Positions 44,868-57,200 of a DNA stretch of 64,000 nucleotides are shown here, piece after piece. The position numbers were made by a program, and so were the translations under genes. The first letter of the stretch is position 1, and each line of letters opens with the position of its first letter. Below the pieces are notes generated by a model. That model was not told the origin of the DNA. It did not search any database and was given only the letters and a program-made list of their open reading frames with translations. Origin of the DNA: Enoplosus armatus (Eukaryota; Chordata; Actinopteri; Centrarchiformes; Enoplosidae); contig NC_092182.1 of the NCBI RefSeq assembly GCF_043641665.1, positions 11,098,956 through 11,162,955 on the forward strand, written 5' to 3'.

Positions 44868-46246
44868 GGCTTTGAGTTTGTTCTTAAAATGAACCTACAG
44901 TATGGGAGATTTAAAATGCCTAAATTAAAACAAATCAAACAAAGAAATTAAGTGAAATGCAGTATACATTATCATGTCTATTCCATTTTATGAATGGAAG
45001 TACTGTGTCAAGAGGGAATACAGGTGACATCTACTAGTCTTTGGTGATTGGAGTCATGGTATTCTTTCTCTTTGATGGGGTTTGCATATGAATCTTTTTC
45101 ATACATTACACATGGGCTACTCCTCCCATGAGACTGGCACAACTGACATAGATCTCAAAAAATCCCACAGGCCGCACGATGGGGAAGCCCTCAGGTCAAC
45201 AGGGAGGCTGTTACATTTGTTAGGAGTCAAATGGTTGAAGGCTGGTTGTCTGTATATTTGTGGTCTGGGATTAATCAAGATGACAATTAATAAATATCTA
45301 CTGTACGTGGACGCCACAGAGGTTTGTTCTATGTAAACTAATGTTTAATATGTGCATTTGTGTTAGTCTCTATGAATGTCATCTCCTTTGCATTTAGCTG
45401 TGTGATTTCATGAATTTGTGTGGTTTAGTTGTATTTTAGATACTTCTGTCTGCTGATATTTCACTTGTGGGTTTGTTTATGTGTGTATGTGGTCTTCATT
45501 GAGGTCTTCAGACAGCAGACACAGAGCTGGGGTGTCATGAAAGTATGAATATTTTATCAAATCAAGTGTTATGATTTGTTACAGTGTGTTTAGTACAATG
45601 AAAATAACTAAGTACATTTACTCATTTACACATTGTTGCATCAGTATCAACAATATAATGATATATCAGCCACAGTGGGCATTCTCCTGCAGAACGAATA
45701 CCTGTTTGTCAAGATGCAGTTTCAGGTTCAGCACTGTGAAAACACATGTGACCACATGTCATCTTTCAAAGAAGATAGTTTAATTTAGCTAGAACTCTCT
45801 AGTTAAGTTTAATTTCTTTGTCATTTTATGTTTAACAGCAAAGTGAAAAAAAGAGACAGAAATGTCCTGTTGTTCTGCTAAATAGCAGACAGAGAGGTTG
45901 AGGTTCCTGTTTTGTTTGATGACATTACAGAAACTAACATGATTTGATTTGTAGGTCACTGAGTTTTGAGTTAGAGGACGGGATGATCCAGTGAAGGTTT
46001 CAGGCTTCATATCAGCAAGTTAATGTTCATGGTGCATTGTGCCAGACTTAATTTAACTTCAACTTAGTTTAGAAGGTCATAACCAATCATGCTGCTGCTG
46101 CTGCTGCTGCTGCGAATGAGGATGATGATGTTGGGCGGTGTTGTCTTCAAACACTGTGTTTATATTTATCACCACTAGATGGTAGTAATGCAGAGCAGGA
46201 AACACTCGAAGTTAGTAGGTAAGAGTATTTTTTATTTTTTTATTTT

Positions 46247-46627
46247 TTTATTGATGATGAAAATAAACCATTGGTAAACCATTTCTTTAGTCTGCATAAT
46301 AAACTACAGTAGGAGCACACATACAATACCTTAACAACTTTCTATTTTTGATCCATATAAATACTTAAACAGTTATGTCCATTATAAATATCTTATCAAA
46401 ATGTCTTATTATAAATATCATATAAAAAATAATTTTGTCCACATGTCAGTGAATAACACACACACATACACACATTAAGTTAATTCAAGTAAAAAATAGA
46501 GAAATGCTAAATGGCACAGAAGTGAAGTGAACACATTTCTAACCTTCACTCTGCTTACAAGTAATGTCAGGTCAAGAGTTACATCTTTTGGTGTGAGCTT
46601 GGGGACTCATCATCAGCGTCTGTCTGA
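46247..46627 (-). promoter_or_regulatory. il20l: il20l 3'UTR with AU-rich elements and poly(A) signal
   Basis: Minus-strand ATTTA pentamers occur at 46507-46511, 46412-46416, about 46384-46388 and 46358-46362. An AATAAA lies at 46247-46252. The spacing fits a ~0.37-kb 3'UTR of an unstable cytokine mRNA. Confidence 0.65.
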
Positions 46628-48074
46628 TCACGCTGTTTTCTGGCCGAGTCCCTCCAGCCACTCCAGCACTGTGTCCAGTTCTCCCACGGCCTTCTGTGCC
46701 GCCTGGTTTGCTTCGAGCTGCTCAGAGTGACGGAGTAAGAAAACAGAGAGAGCAGTGGATTTAATGATGAGCACAACTGTAGAGAGGCAGTTTTCTGTTG
46801 CTTTGTCTTGTTAGAGTGAGTCAGCTACTGCTGAAGTGTTTGTGTAGAGTCACATCTTGCAAGCCCATTTAGTCCGCCACATAATATGTTCCATTAACCC
46901 TGCTAAATGATTCTGCCCTCAACACCTTGGCAAAAGTTAATTATATCATTTTATTTCCCCACCTATCTGGATATTCAGCCAAAACATTTAAGATAATAAA
47001 AGATTCCACATAGAATATTTGTGAATTGGACATCAAACGTAGCTCAAAGCATCATTCATTTGTACAAGTGCTCTCCTCCAGCACCGTCTGCAGTCCACTG
47101 TGAGAATGTGGGACATGGAGAGATGTTTATGTTCAGAGAATATTTGTTCTGCAAACTACATACCTTGTTAAACTCAGCATGCAGGGAGTCAACTGTTCTC
47201 TGTGTTTCCTCTGCACAGTGGCAGTGCTGAACACAACGAAGCACAATTATTAATACAACTTACTCATGTTTTTAATGGAAACACACAATGTTCATCATTG
47301 GACAGCTAACTTACACATTTGTGTATATCTCTCCTGATGCTGACAAAAGCGTTGGCCAGAGCGCTGGAGGAGCGTTGCTGCTGAGAGGAGGCATAGTTGC
47401 TAAACACTCTCTCAACGTAGAAACGCAGCACGAGACGCAGGAAACAGCACGTCTGCCCCTCCTGATGGAGACACATAAAGGTCACATTGCAGCAGCTCTC
47501 ACACACTCATATTATACACTCATACACTGTTTATAGAGCCTTTAGCAGTCCGTGGCTTAGGGCAGAGAAACATTCAGAATTTGAAACAGAAAATTAGGGT
47601 AGAAAGAGCATAACCAGCACTACATGGTAAAAAAAAAAAAAGAGGAGGACTCACCTGAACACCCTTCATCAATGATTTGTCCAGAAATTTCACTCCAATA
47701 TCAGCGTCTCCTGCTATCTGTAATGCAAATACCACAGAGACAGTAAGCATCTCTCTTAAATTTCTGCAAGTTTCCATCCACTCAAAGGTGTCATAAACAG
47801 TGTTTGCTGTGAACAGTTTCTGATACTGATAAAGTGATTGCCTGTGTCTGCATGTCATGTCTTATTAGGATTCATTTTGAGTTAGTGGTTCTGTGTGCGT
47901 CTGTATTAAACTCACCGCATTTGATCGTATGGCAGAGTAATATTTGCGCAGTTCGTGCGTGTGAACGTTGACAGAGCAGCTGTCCAGATGCAGAGTTCGG
48001 CTCTCCACAAGTTCACTCAGACTCAGGAGGAGCAGGAGGAGGGAGCAGCCGAGCAGCATCTTCATCATCATCAT
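46628..48074 (-). CDS. il20l: Interleukin-19/20-like cytokine, 5 coding exons
   Basis: Coding exons on the minus strand are 47916-48074, 47655-47717, 47315-47461, 47164-47226 and 46628-46717. All introns are phase 0 and GT-AG, giving 522 nt (173 aa). The chain starts MMMMKMLLG with four possible in-frame ATGs; a hydrophobic signal peptide (LLLLLLSLSELVES) precedes RTLHLDSC. IL-20-subfamily features follow: QTCCFLRLVLRFYVERVF with the CC pair, KCHCHCAEE, and the C-terminal KAVGELDTVLEWLE signature. The CC and CHC cysteines favour IL-19/IL-20 rather than IL-24. Related cytokines signal through IL-20R-type receptors to STAT3 in epithelia. The gene follows il10 in the same orientation, as expected for the teleost il10-il20l pair (named il19l in some species). 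Confidence 0.92.
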
Positions 48075-48697
48075 CGTAGTTATCTGGTGGGAAAGCTGAC
48101 AGAAACATTTTGTTTGTTAAGATCTCTTCGGATGAATTAGTGAGAATCAATTATTACATGTAGGTAAGCGTTCAACCAAGGATTAGTTATTATTATTGAT
48201 TATTCTGTTTAACATGTTTTTAATCAATAGAGGAATTGTCTCTCTAAGTCTATAAAATGTCATAATATAGTGAAAAATGTCCCCAGAGCCCAAGGTGATG
48301 TCTTCATAATTGTTGTTTTGTCCAAACAACAATTCCAAAACCATAGATGCTAAATTTAGAGTGATTTACAAAATAGAGAAAAGCAAATCCACAAATTTCA
48401 GAAGCTGGAGCCAGCAAATGTTTGGCATTTTGCTTAATAATTACATAAATCAATTAATAAAACTGTGTTTTTCTGTCAATAAATTAATATTATAGAAAAA
48501 CGTTCATGTAACCATTCAGTATGCATTTAGAGCATATGAAATAGGTGGAATGATGTTTGAATATATTCTCCCATCCTACTTGACTTTCTTTTCCGGTTTC
48601 AAAATCTAGTCCATCTAGCAAACGGCCATTGTGATTTTCAGGTACCACCACCATGTATCACCCACCACCAGCACCACCTGAGTGGGTGTGGACTCAC

Positions 48698-48771
48698 CTG
48701 TGTGTCGCTTACTCAGAGGAAGAGTCCTGGTGAAGATGTGCCTTTCTGTCTCCATGCTGTCTCCTCTTATA
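48698..48771 (-). promoter_or_regulatory. il20l: il20l TATA box and non-coding first exon (inferred)
   Basis: Minus-strand TATAAGA lies at 48765-48771. A start about 30 nt downstream would give a short 5'UTR exon ending at a strong CAG/GTGAGT donor at 48698. A pyrimidine-rich acceptor (TTTCTGTCAG) ends near 48097, just before the il20l ATG, so a ~600-bp 5'UTR intron is likely. The ATG at 48753-48755 would lie upstream of the predicted start site. Confidence 0.55.
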
Positions 48772-48805
48772 GTGGAGTGAGGGGGATTTTTACCAGGTGT
48801 TGCAC

Positions 48806-48825
48806 AGCTCACACAGCTCACACAG

Positions 48826-48880
<55 letters not shown>

Positions 48881-48895
48881 ACACACACGTACATG
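48806..48895. repeat. CACACAGCT repeats and (CA)n beside the il20l promoter
   Basis: Three CACACAGCT-like units lead into a (CA)n run of about 22 units with a few interruptions. The array begins about 35 bp upstream of the predicted il20l TATA box. Confidence 0.9.
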
Positions 48896-50820
48896 CACAC
48901 AAATTGGTTTACAGGAGGAGGAAGTATGTTGCAATTAAAGGAACTGCCAGCTGATGTCTCAATACCTGATTGGAAGAAAAGGGAAAAGAAATAATTGAAT
49001 ATTTCCTCCTCACTGGTGTGTGGTCATTGTAGAGTGTAATTATTAGTGAGTCATTCATTAGAGTGTCGTCATTACTCTGCAGTGTTAATTTATTCAGCTG
49101 CTTGTTCCTCGTTGAAAAGCACTTTGCATCATTTGGCTGATGATCTTTTAAAATGTGATCTATTGTTTTATGAAAAATGTGTTTTGCACCAATAACAATT
49201 TGTTTTTGTGTTCTCACAGACCTCTGACACATCACCATGTCTTGTCTCAAATGTATACTGGAAATAAAACCTCCTTCAGCACAAACATACCCCTACTCCC
49301 TTTTTTCCTCGAGGAGCCCTCTCCCTGCCAGTGACTTCACTCCTGTCAGACAAGTCCTGATCGGAAACACCTACCGGACCTGCTTACCTGCTTGCCTGGC
49401 CTGGTTTACTTTTGATGACTGCAGAAAATTCACATGGAAATTCACAGTGGAAAGAATCACGAACAGGGAAGTCTGAAGGAAACAGGAATAACCTGTGTTC
49501 ATGGAGGTCAATCAATAGCGTCTATATAACTATAAATAGGGAAGTGCCTGCAGTGAAATTAGCTGACAACGCTTCCCAGCCGAGGAATGCTTAATGCTCG
49601 TTTCCAACCACTAGAGGTCGTCACAAAGCTTTTGAAGAAGGAAAAACTTCTAATGATCCAAGTCACAAGTCTCTGACTCTGTGGCTTCAGCAGCTGGTGA
49701 ATGTATCACCTACTGGTCTAAGATATCTCTGTTCATACAATACTCTTTAATAAAAAGTGCATGTTAAATTTTTCTATGATATAATAGAAACACCTTACAG
49801 TAGAGTACAGTACAACAATCCTGCAAGTTATTAGTTACCTTTGGGGGTTCTGAAGCTACATGTAATAATGTTTTCTTGATATTGTCATTGGTATTACTTC
49901 AATAGATTTCTCAAGCTGTATAGCAAATTATCTACTTACTCTTTGCAACTGTAATACAGTTCTTTCCCCCCTGAGACTTTTCCTTTGGTACATGTCATAA
50001 TTGTGTCTTTGTATATCTCAGCTTTATTAGAGGTTTGATGACCCCAATTTTTAAATGAAGGAGAAATGATCGAGAACTCAGGGCAACAGGAAGCAACAAT
50101 TAGAGGTTAAGTCAGATAATGACTGCCTAAATTGTAATCAGTATCAATTGAAACAAAATAGGAAAATAATTAGTTCACTGAAAGGTTTTTACTGAAAGGT
50201 GAATTGAGATAAATTTGATAGTTTATCTGACATTTCCTCACTGTCACTGCAAACGAGCTGTTATCCTTAATATATTGTAAATGTAAATTAGATACAAGAC
50301 ATCAGCTGCCAAAGGACATAGCTTTTATATTCTGCATGTTGATCTTATTATTAATTCAATCATGTGTATAAATACATTAATTTCACACAAATTAAAGGTC
50401 AAATTTGTTTTAAAACAAATGGACTTGTTGTCTTGTGAACAAACAAAAGTTTCTCACCAAACACATTGTGTGTATACTTGAATGCATGAACTTCCTCATA
50501 AAACATTTGTAGAGCAACAGGAATATGCATCTCATCCTGTGAGCACATGTGCGTCTTGATGTGGGTTCACGCTACAAACAAAACGGGGACCCACCAGTGA
50601 AAACATTGCTCCATAGCGCTACTAATGGTCAAAAACTCTGCAGGGTACCTTTAAGGAAAATCTGACTTTCCTCAGTTTTGCATAACTAATTTCCCTCCAA
50701 ATGAGAAATAAGTTGTGTTGGTGTCTGATGCAGAGTTACCAGTCTATATACTAGAAGGGAGGGTGGTGAGAAAATCTCAAATCAAATTTGTAATTTCAAT
50801 TCAACATCAGACACGATCAA
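48896..50820. other. Intergenic DNA between il20l promoter and prelp 3' end
   Basis: No gene recognised. The open frames at 48909-49250 (minus) and 49237-49594 (plus) lack domains, signal peptides or splice context. Part of the region may hold il20l upstream regulatory sites. Confidence 0.5.
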
Positions 50821-50837
50821 ATGATCAAAGAAAAAGT

Positions 50838-50843
50838 TTTATT
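50838..50843 (-). terminator. prelp: prelp polyadenylation signal
   Basis: AATAAA on the minus strand, about 660 bp beyond the prelp stop codon, implies a 3'UTR of roughly 0.68 kb. Confidence 0.55.
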
Positions 50844-51424
50844 TTCCATTATTTGTACAAAGCTTCTTTATACAGAAGAATAATATACAGAGGACTAAGA
50901 ATACAATGACATTTTTACATGGAGTACCTTGAAAATCACAGGCACATTTGGGACAGTTTCAACTACATGGTAGTTATGTTTTAAATTGGTTCTTCTGACA
51001 TCCACTGCAGGTCTCTTTGTTGTCCTTGGTGGCAGCTCTACTCTGGTCACATCTGCTAGTGAACTTAACTACCCTCCATATCTGTAGCATGTCTGTCAAT
51101 GTACCTGTATTTTCAGGCTTTACTCATTTTTTTGCATTGTAATTTAATAAACAAAAAACAACTGATAAACTGTAACTCCTAAAAAAACCTAACCCTAAAT
51201 GTTGGTATTTCCACACTTTCTAGGTTCGCAGTTCAATGTTCTGATTCTCTTGAATCTGGCAACAATGAAACTTAACCTTAAAAAGCACAAACTATCAAGG
51301 CTTTATAGTTTTTAGTCCCTCTTTAACTAACACAGTTCTGCAGTGTGCACCGTTGGATATACCTTGTACTTCACTGAGCAAATTTACCTTTAAATTCAGT
51401 TTGTACACAGTGACTCTGTGTATA

Positions 51425-51427
<3 letters not shown>

Positions 51428-51478
<51 letters not shown>
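51428..51478. repeat. (GT)n microsatellite in prelp 3'UTR
   Basis: About 25 GT units beginning 27 bp downstream of the prelp stop codon. It would be transcribed as (CA)n in the prelp mRNA. Confidence 0.95.
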
Positions 51479-51479
<1 letters not shown>

Positions 51480-51504
51480 CCCCAGGCCTTTAAGCACAGT
51501 TCTC

Positions 51505-54208
51505 CTAAAGGACAATAGAGTGGAGATGTCTGAAGCACATGATGACATCCAGAGGGATGGGGGGGCCTATGTGATTTCCGTCCAAGCGCAGATACCTGGC
51601 GTAACAGAACAGGTTCTTAATTTAATGTCATCACAATGACTTACATAATTATTTTGTTCCTATGTACTTCCTGTCAAAGGGTGCCACTGTGCAAATTTGT
51701 ATTGTTGAGTGCCAAGATGTGACGTACCTTAGTCTGGGTATCAGACTGTCATCGCTCAGTTCGGCCTGCAGGCTGGATGGGCAGATCAGGGTGCCATTGA
51801 TGCCTGGAGGGAAAACACACAGTGAATGTCTGGTGCTCAGTGTTGTTTTCCTTCAAACAAGCCAGAATAAAAAAAATCTGCCAAGTGAATAGGATTATTT
51901 TGTCTTGTTTATAATACTAATCTTTTAATCTTGGTGACTTAAAACAAGGACGGGATAAAAAAAAATGGCAAAGAAATGGGGTCACGCAGTATAGCAAGAA
52001 TAAAACAAGCCAGGTTGAATAAATTACAGACAAGACAACGAGGAGAAATTAATAAAAGGCAATTATCATGGAAACGCATCACATTAGGATTCATTAGCAT
52101 GTTGTTGACTGCGAGCCTGAGACAAAGCTTTGCAGCCCTGTCAGCAAAAACTTGTTCAGTTCCTCGACACAGTAATACTCTTAACAGAGCATGAAAAGCA
52201 GTCTGCTGGCTCAGACAGGAAAGTAAACATGAACCAGTAACAGAATCATAGATATTTTTATGAAGTAAGATTATCTTGGTGTTGGTGTCCATCGTACTTC
52301 AACATTATATGATTAGTTCCCAAAACATCTGAGACAAATGTGGTAGATTTTGTGGTATTACATGTATTTCAGTTGTCTTCATTTAGACCAAACCAATGTG
52401 TTGAAACAGTGTACAACAGTTCATGATTGTCTTAAATTCATCATGTTTCAACAGACTATGCTGTAAAGTGCTAACCCCAATCCAGGTGGGGTTAGGTCTA
52501 AATTAATATTTAAAAAAAAGGCAAATATAGAAGGTTAAAGCTGCATTAATCATTTCTTGGCCACTGGGGGGCAGAAGAACTCATGGTGGAATTATGAGAG
52601 CAGTCAGTGTAAATCAAAACAGTAAAAGTGTGGATGTAACATCAAAACAATGAGCTGAAAAACGCTAAAACGCTCAACAGAACTCAGTTGAACTGCTGAG
52701 TCGGAGGAGGTTCTCTGTGGCTTCGTCATTGCACGTCAGTAGTCACTTAATCCATTGTTAAAATATTGATTAGGGCAGCTTTTAGTACACTATTTACAAT
52801 GTCTTGTAAAGATGAGTGTTGTTTCCATGTATTATGTAATTGACATATTTCTGCCACCTCTCACAAAATCCTTAAGATGGTGCTGATAACTTACTCTCGA
52901 TGCTGTTGTGGTTGAGGTGCAATTGCTCCAAGTGACCGTTGAAGAAAGGAATAGAGGAGAGCTGGTTGTGGGACAGTTGCAGGTCCAGCAGGGTTGGTAT
53001 TTTGAACACATTCTTGGGAACTCCTTTATCACTCAGCTGGTTGTAGTTCAGCCTCACAAATGCCAGGTGAGTGAAATCTTTGAAGTAGTCTCTGCATAAG
53101 AAGAAGAAGAACAATAACTGTAAAATTTTACATTCAACCAGTGTTTGATGATGCATGCAGTGTGCGTATATATACATGTGTGGTCATCAGCTATGTGCCA
53201 AGGTGTGCCACTGTATACTTGCTTTGGGATGTCGTCTATACTGTTCCTGTCCAGGAAAAGCTGTATGATGCCATTTGGTACGCCACCAGGCATCTTTTTC
53301 AGGGCGTTGTGAGCCACATTGAGCTGCATCAGGCTCTTCAGGTCCTTAAATGTGTTCTTTCCCAGGTCACTGTCACTCAGCTGAAAGAGATCAGACACTC
53401 ATGTTTGCTCCAGAAAGGCATATAGGTGGTTGACACTGCTCATACCTAAACAGCACAATGTAGTAAGATGCTCACAAAGGCACTTTTCAACAAAGGTTTA
53501 CCTGGTTGTGGTACAGGTCAAGCAGAGTCAGGTTCCCCATCTTGCTGAAGGCACCAGCTGGGATCTTGGAAATACGGTTCCTACCGAGGCGGAGCTGTTC
53601 TAGGCTTGCTGGGAGACCAGAAGGGACCTCTTTCAGCTGGTTACGCTGTGCATAGAGGTACAGCAGTCCTGGGATCTTCTCAAACACCTGCACAAGAGAG
53701 ACATACAGAAAACACAGTTTTAAATGGCTTCATGGTATTTTCAAATCATGGATATTAATCAGGGAAGCTTTCTGACCTGTTTGTTTATTTGATGAATGCG
53801 GTTATTAGCCAAGTTGATCCAGCGGACCTCAGTGGCGTTGACAAACGGCTCTGCATTCACCTCTGAGATGTAGTTGTTCTGCAGGTACAAGTAGTGGGTT
53901 CTCGATGGGATGACAGGGACCACACGGATGTTCCGGTTCTCACAGTTGAGAGAGTTCGGATAGTTCGGGGAGCATAAACACTCCCGCGGGCAGTCAGAGA
54001 ACATGGAGGGTGGGCCCAGGATGGGTGGGGGGAAGTCTGTAGGCTCCTGGGGCTCTGGCTGTGCCGGTACAGCAGGCCGGGGGACAGAAGGCTTCCTGGT
54101 GGTGGCAGGTCGCCTGGTGGGCTTCTTTGGCCGAGTTCTCTGGGTGAAAACTGCCCCCATCAGGAGGAACAGAGCCAATGCAGAGAAGAGTCCCACGCCG
54201 GCCTTCAT
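51505..54208 (-). CDS. prelp: Prolargin (PRELP), class II small leucine-rich proteoglycan, 6 coding exons
   Basis: Minus-strand coding exons are 53777-54208, 53502-53687, 53223-53380, 52895-53091, 51728-51803 and 51505-51595, totalling 1140 nt (379 aa), close to the mammalian ~382. The start ATG (54206-54208) follows a CATAG acceptor by 4 nt, so an upstream non-coding exon exists. A signal peptide (1-22) precedes an Arg/Lys/Pro-rich heparin-binding N-terminus (24-44). The Cys cluster at 73-89 fits CX3CXCX9C, the class II signature. Leucine-rich repeats follow (LYLQNNYIS, LEQLRLGRNRIS, LLDLYHNQ, LAFVRLNYNQLS, LLDLQLSHNQLS), then the C-terminal Cys pair (LICPSS, IMCFRHL). PRELP links heparan-sulfate matrix to collagen. 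Intron 3 uses a GC donor (GCAAGT); GT alternatives break frame and conserved spacing. An in-frame open stretch upstream of the ATG is intronic. Confidence 0.94.
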
Positions 54209-57200
54209 GGTCCTATGACGGAGCAGGAAACAGAGGTAGTTGATTCGTTTAATAAAAAGTTTAATAACAGGAATACATGTACATTGGTCCTTTTTGTGCT
54301 TCTTGTTCTGTGTGGAAGCTCTGGGGCCGTGCTGAGTCTCAAGTGTGTTCAAACCCTGTTTCCTTGATTAGCAGGCATTTAGAGGCTCAGTGCAGACCAA
54401 GACACTGAAAACGTCACTAACCAACTACGTGTATTCGCCTTTCGATTGTTGTGAAAACACGGAGAGTGTAAAACTGTAAACCAATATGTTCAGCAGTCTG
54501 CTGCCTGCACTTTTATTTCAACTTGAAATATTGCTTCCTGATGCTGCTCTTACATAAGTGGAACCTTTGTTATTCATGACATCTGTGTCCTGTTGAGATG
54601 AAAATAATTAAGATATGTACACTAAGACAGTCTGTCCTTCATAGCTTCTATAACTGTGAGAGCAAGAAAAGTATGTTAATGAATGCTGTGAATCGAGCAG
54701 TTACTGTCATGATGTCAATGTGACAGAAATTGATGTTATTCCAAATGAAAGATGGGGCTTTGTGGCTTGGTAATATAAGTGAAAGAGAGTGAGCAAGAAA
54801 GTCAGCAGTGATTTGTTCAATTTGATTAAATTCAAGAGGAGGAGGGGCAGATACTGATACAGGAAATTAGTACTTATGAGAGAGAGGGAAGGAAAGGTTT
54901 TGGGATAAAGGCTCTATTGTCAGCACTGGCCCAGAGGGAGAGCTGTGGAGGGGAAAACTGCAGGTCTGGAAGGTTAAGGCTCTTTGACCCAGGAGAGGCC
55001 CAAAGGAAACTGGGCTAAATCCCAATGAGACTCTGATGGAGGCAATATGCATCTTTTAAACCATGGTAAATACAAAAAGTTTCTGCTTTGCATATTTTAG
55101 CATGTTGATGGTATAAGGACTCAGCCAAGAGATACCCAAGAGTTTGAACTGAGCAGAGGGGAGGTAAGGTGTGTTCTGTAATTGATGACTTTTTAAAAAT
55201 ATGTTCAAAAACAGATGTGTGCAACTTAAATCGGTTGAGCTCCTTTGTGTGTACAATGTAATGACGCCATCAGACTGAGAGGCTGAAAGATACACACACA
55301 GATGCAGATGTTTGACTTAGCATCACAAGCATTTACCCTTCAGTGGAGATAAATTCACTTCTTGTATTTTGATCCTAAAGTTTTAGATTTTATTCAGAAT
55401 GCCTGTTTGTGTGCATTTGCTTCTTTGCACTGTGCATTGGACCTCATCAGCATGAGCCTGCTGTAAATAATCCCCACACAGCTGTCAAAATACATAATGC
55501 TCCACCACAAATGCACCATTAGTTTCCAATCACTTTGCTCCAGTTAGGCAAGCCTCAGGCCAATTTGATAAACATCACATATGAATCACGGGGCAGGAAC
55601 GGGGCCCAGAGCCAGAATCTGTCCTGCTTGGAAAAACAAATCTGAACTTTTCTCTGACAGCGTTCCCTGGCACTGCCCTTCCTTTTCCCTCTCAGCCACC
55701 CAGAGCCTCCCAGCCCCTCGTTCTCCTTCCCCTCGTGCTGCAGTTGCCCTGACCAGCAGTCTGGCAAACAACTAAAGACTGAAAGTCAGAGATGGCTGAC
55801 TCATTGGTTTGTTATTTGTGACCTCGATAAGCAAATCTGATCAGCATGAGAACCACACTCATTGCAATGGGTCAGAGATCCCTGTACAGTAGTACATCAC
55901 CTCATCAGACACTGATCACATTCACACTACAGATGACTGTAATTCAATTAGCCCAGCCATTATTCACTAGTTATCATTTTTATTATTATTTATTATTTTT
56001 CTTTTTACAATTTGACTTTAAAACCAAAAATGATAGTGCCATTTAATTGGGTCCTCCTCAAGGGCCATTTAGTAGGTGTCCTGGAGCTTTCAATCATATT
56101 ATTGCTGGATAGCAGATTCCACAGATTCCATTGTCATGGAAATGCAGGATTACAATTTTACAATTCCTTTTGTGCAATACAGCTGTCATGGACAAGAATC
56201 ACAATTCAATGACATATTGACAAACTACATCTGCTGATGAAGCTCATGTGATATGTGTGATATGATTGAAAGCCCCAGAACAGTTACTAAATGGACATAT
56301 TGGTTTTTATAAAGCTCATTGTTACCACAAACTCCTTGATGATGAGCTCTCTCCAATTCACTTATTTTCTTCTTTTGGCAGACCTGGCACTGTCATTCCT
56401 TTAACCGAAAATGATCACCACTGTTTAGAAAGACCACTAAAAAAGCCTTGAATAAGAGCCACGTCATGCACAGCACAATTCAGAAATCTAACTCGGTGAC
56501 TAATCAACACAATTACAAAAAACCTCCAAATAACATTGATGATGATAGATGTGATGTCATACAAATAGCAAATCTTCTTATGACTCATCTCTGTGTATCT
56601 AAAACACAGTAATGGGCAGATATACTTCATGTGAAAACTGTGTGGGATACATGCACTGGAAATAGAGAAGTGTCTGCCCTACTTTTGAAACCCTCATCAC
56701 CAGCAGATATTCTGCATTAGTATTACAAGATTGCCAAAACATTTCCTCATGCGGGTGGGGCTGTCCTGCAGTGGCTGTGCAAAGACTGGATCTACATTTA
56801 TGGTACGTCAATCTGGATGTGAGGTGAAGGAGTCAAAAACAACTTATAAATGGTTTAATAAATTAAATAAATATAACTCAATATAAGAACTGAGAGTATA
56901 AAAACAGAACTCTGTTCTCCTGTCATCACTGCGTCTTTGTCCTGATCATCATCCTGCTCAACCTCGATCTATTGTTTTCCTTTTACATTCTTTACAGACT
57001 TCACAGAGGGATTTTAAAAGTTCAACCCTCTTACAAAACAGTGATTCATCATAGCCTGTGATTTTTTTTTCCTCACATTTCCAGATCCATTTTCAGTCTT
57101 ATTTTGGCCTTTGGTCAACACCAATCCAGCAATATGATCCATCAGAATTGATTTGTAATGACAAAATGGTTTCAATTACAGCTTCACTGCAGAGTAAGCA

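Larger units (their letters stand above)
44586..47717 (-). repeat. Tandem-duplication unit 2 (il10 exon 1-like segment through intact il20l exon 2)
   Basis: This is the counterpart of unit 1, with the blocks listed there in largely the same order and the same orientation. It lacks the L1-like element and the 42.7-43.3 kb LINE relic. It ends in the functional il20l gene, whose exon 1 and promoter continue beyond the duplicated part to about 48.8 kb. Confidence 0.8.

Noticed and set aside
46579..46776. 65-codon minus-strand frame ending in SPSSHQKM as the il20l C-terminus
   Set aside because: It reads exon 5 in a shifted frame. The CAG acceptor at 46718 gives the KAVGELDTVLEWLE family signature and a stop at 46628.
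48615..48994. Cys/Val- and His/Thr-repeat frames near the il20l promoter
   Set aside because: They are opened by the (CA)n microsatellite and lack any gene context.
54209..54352. N-terminal extension of prelp upstream of 54208
   Set aside because: A pyrimidine tract and CATAG acceptor end at 54213, so this in-frame stretch is intron. The ATG at 54208 starts a proper signal peptide.
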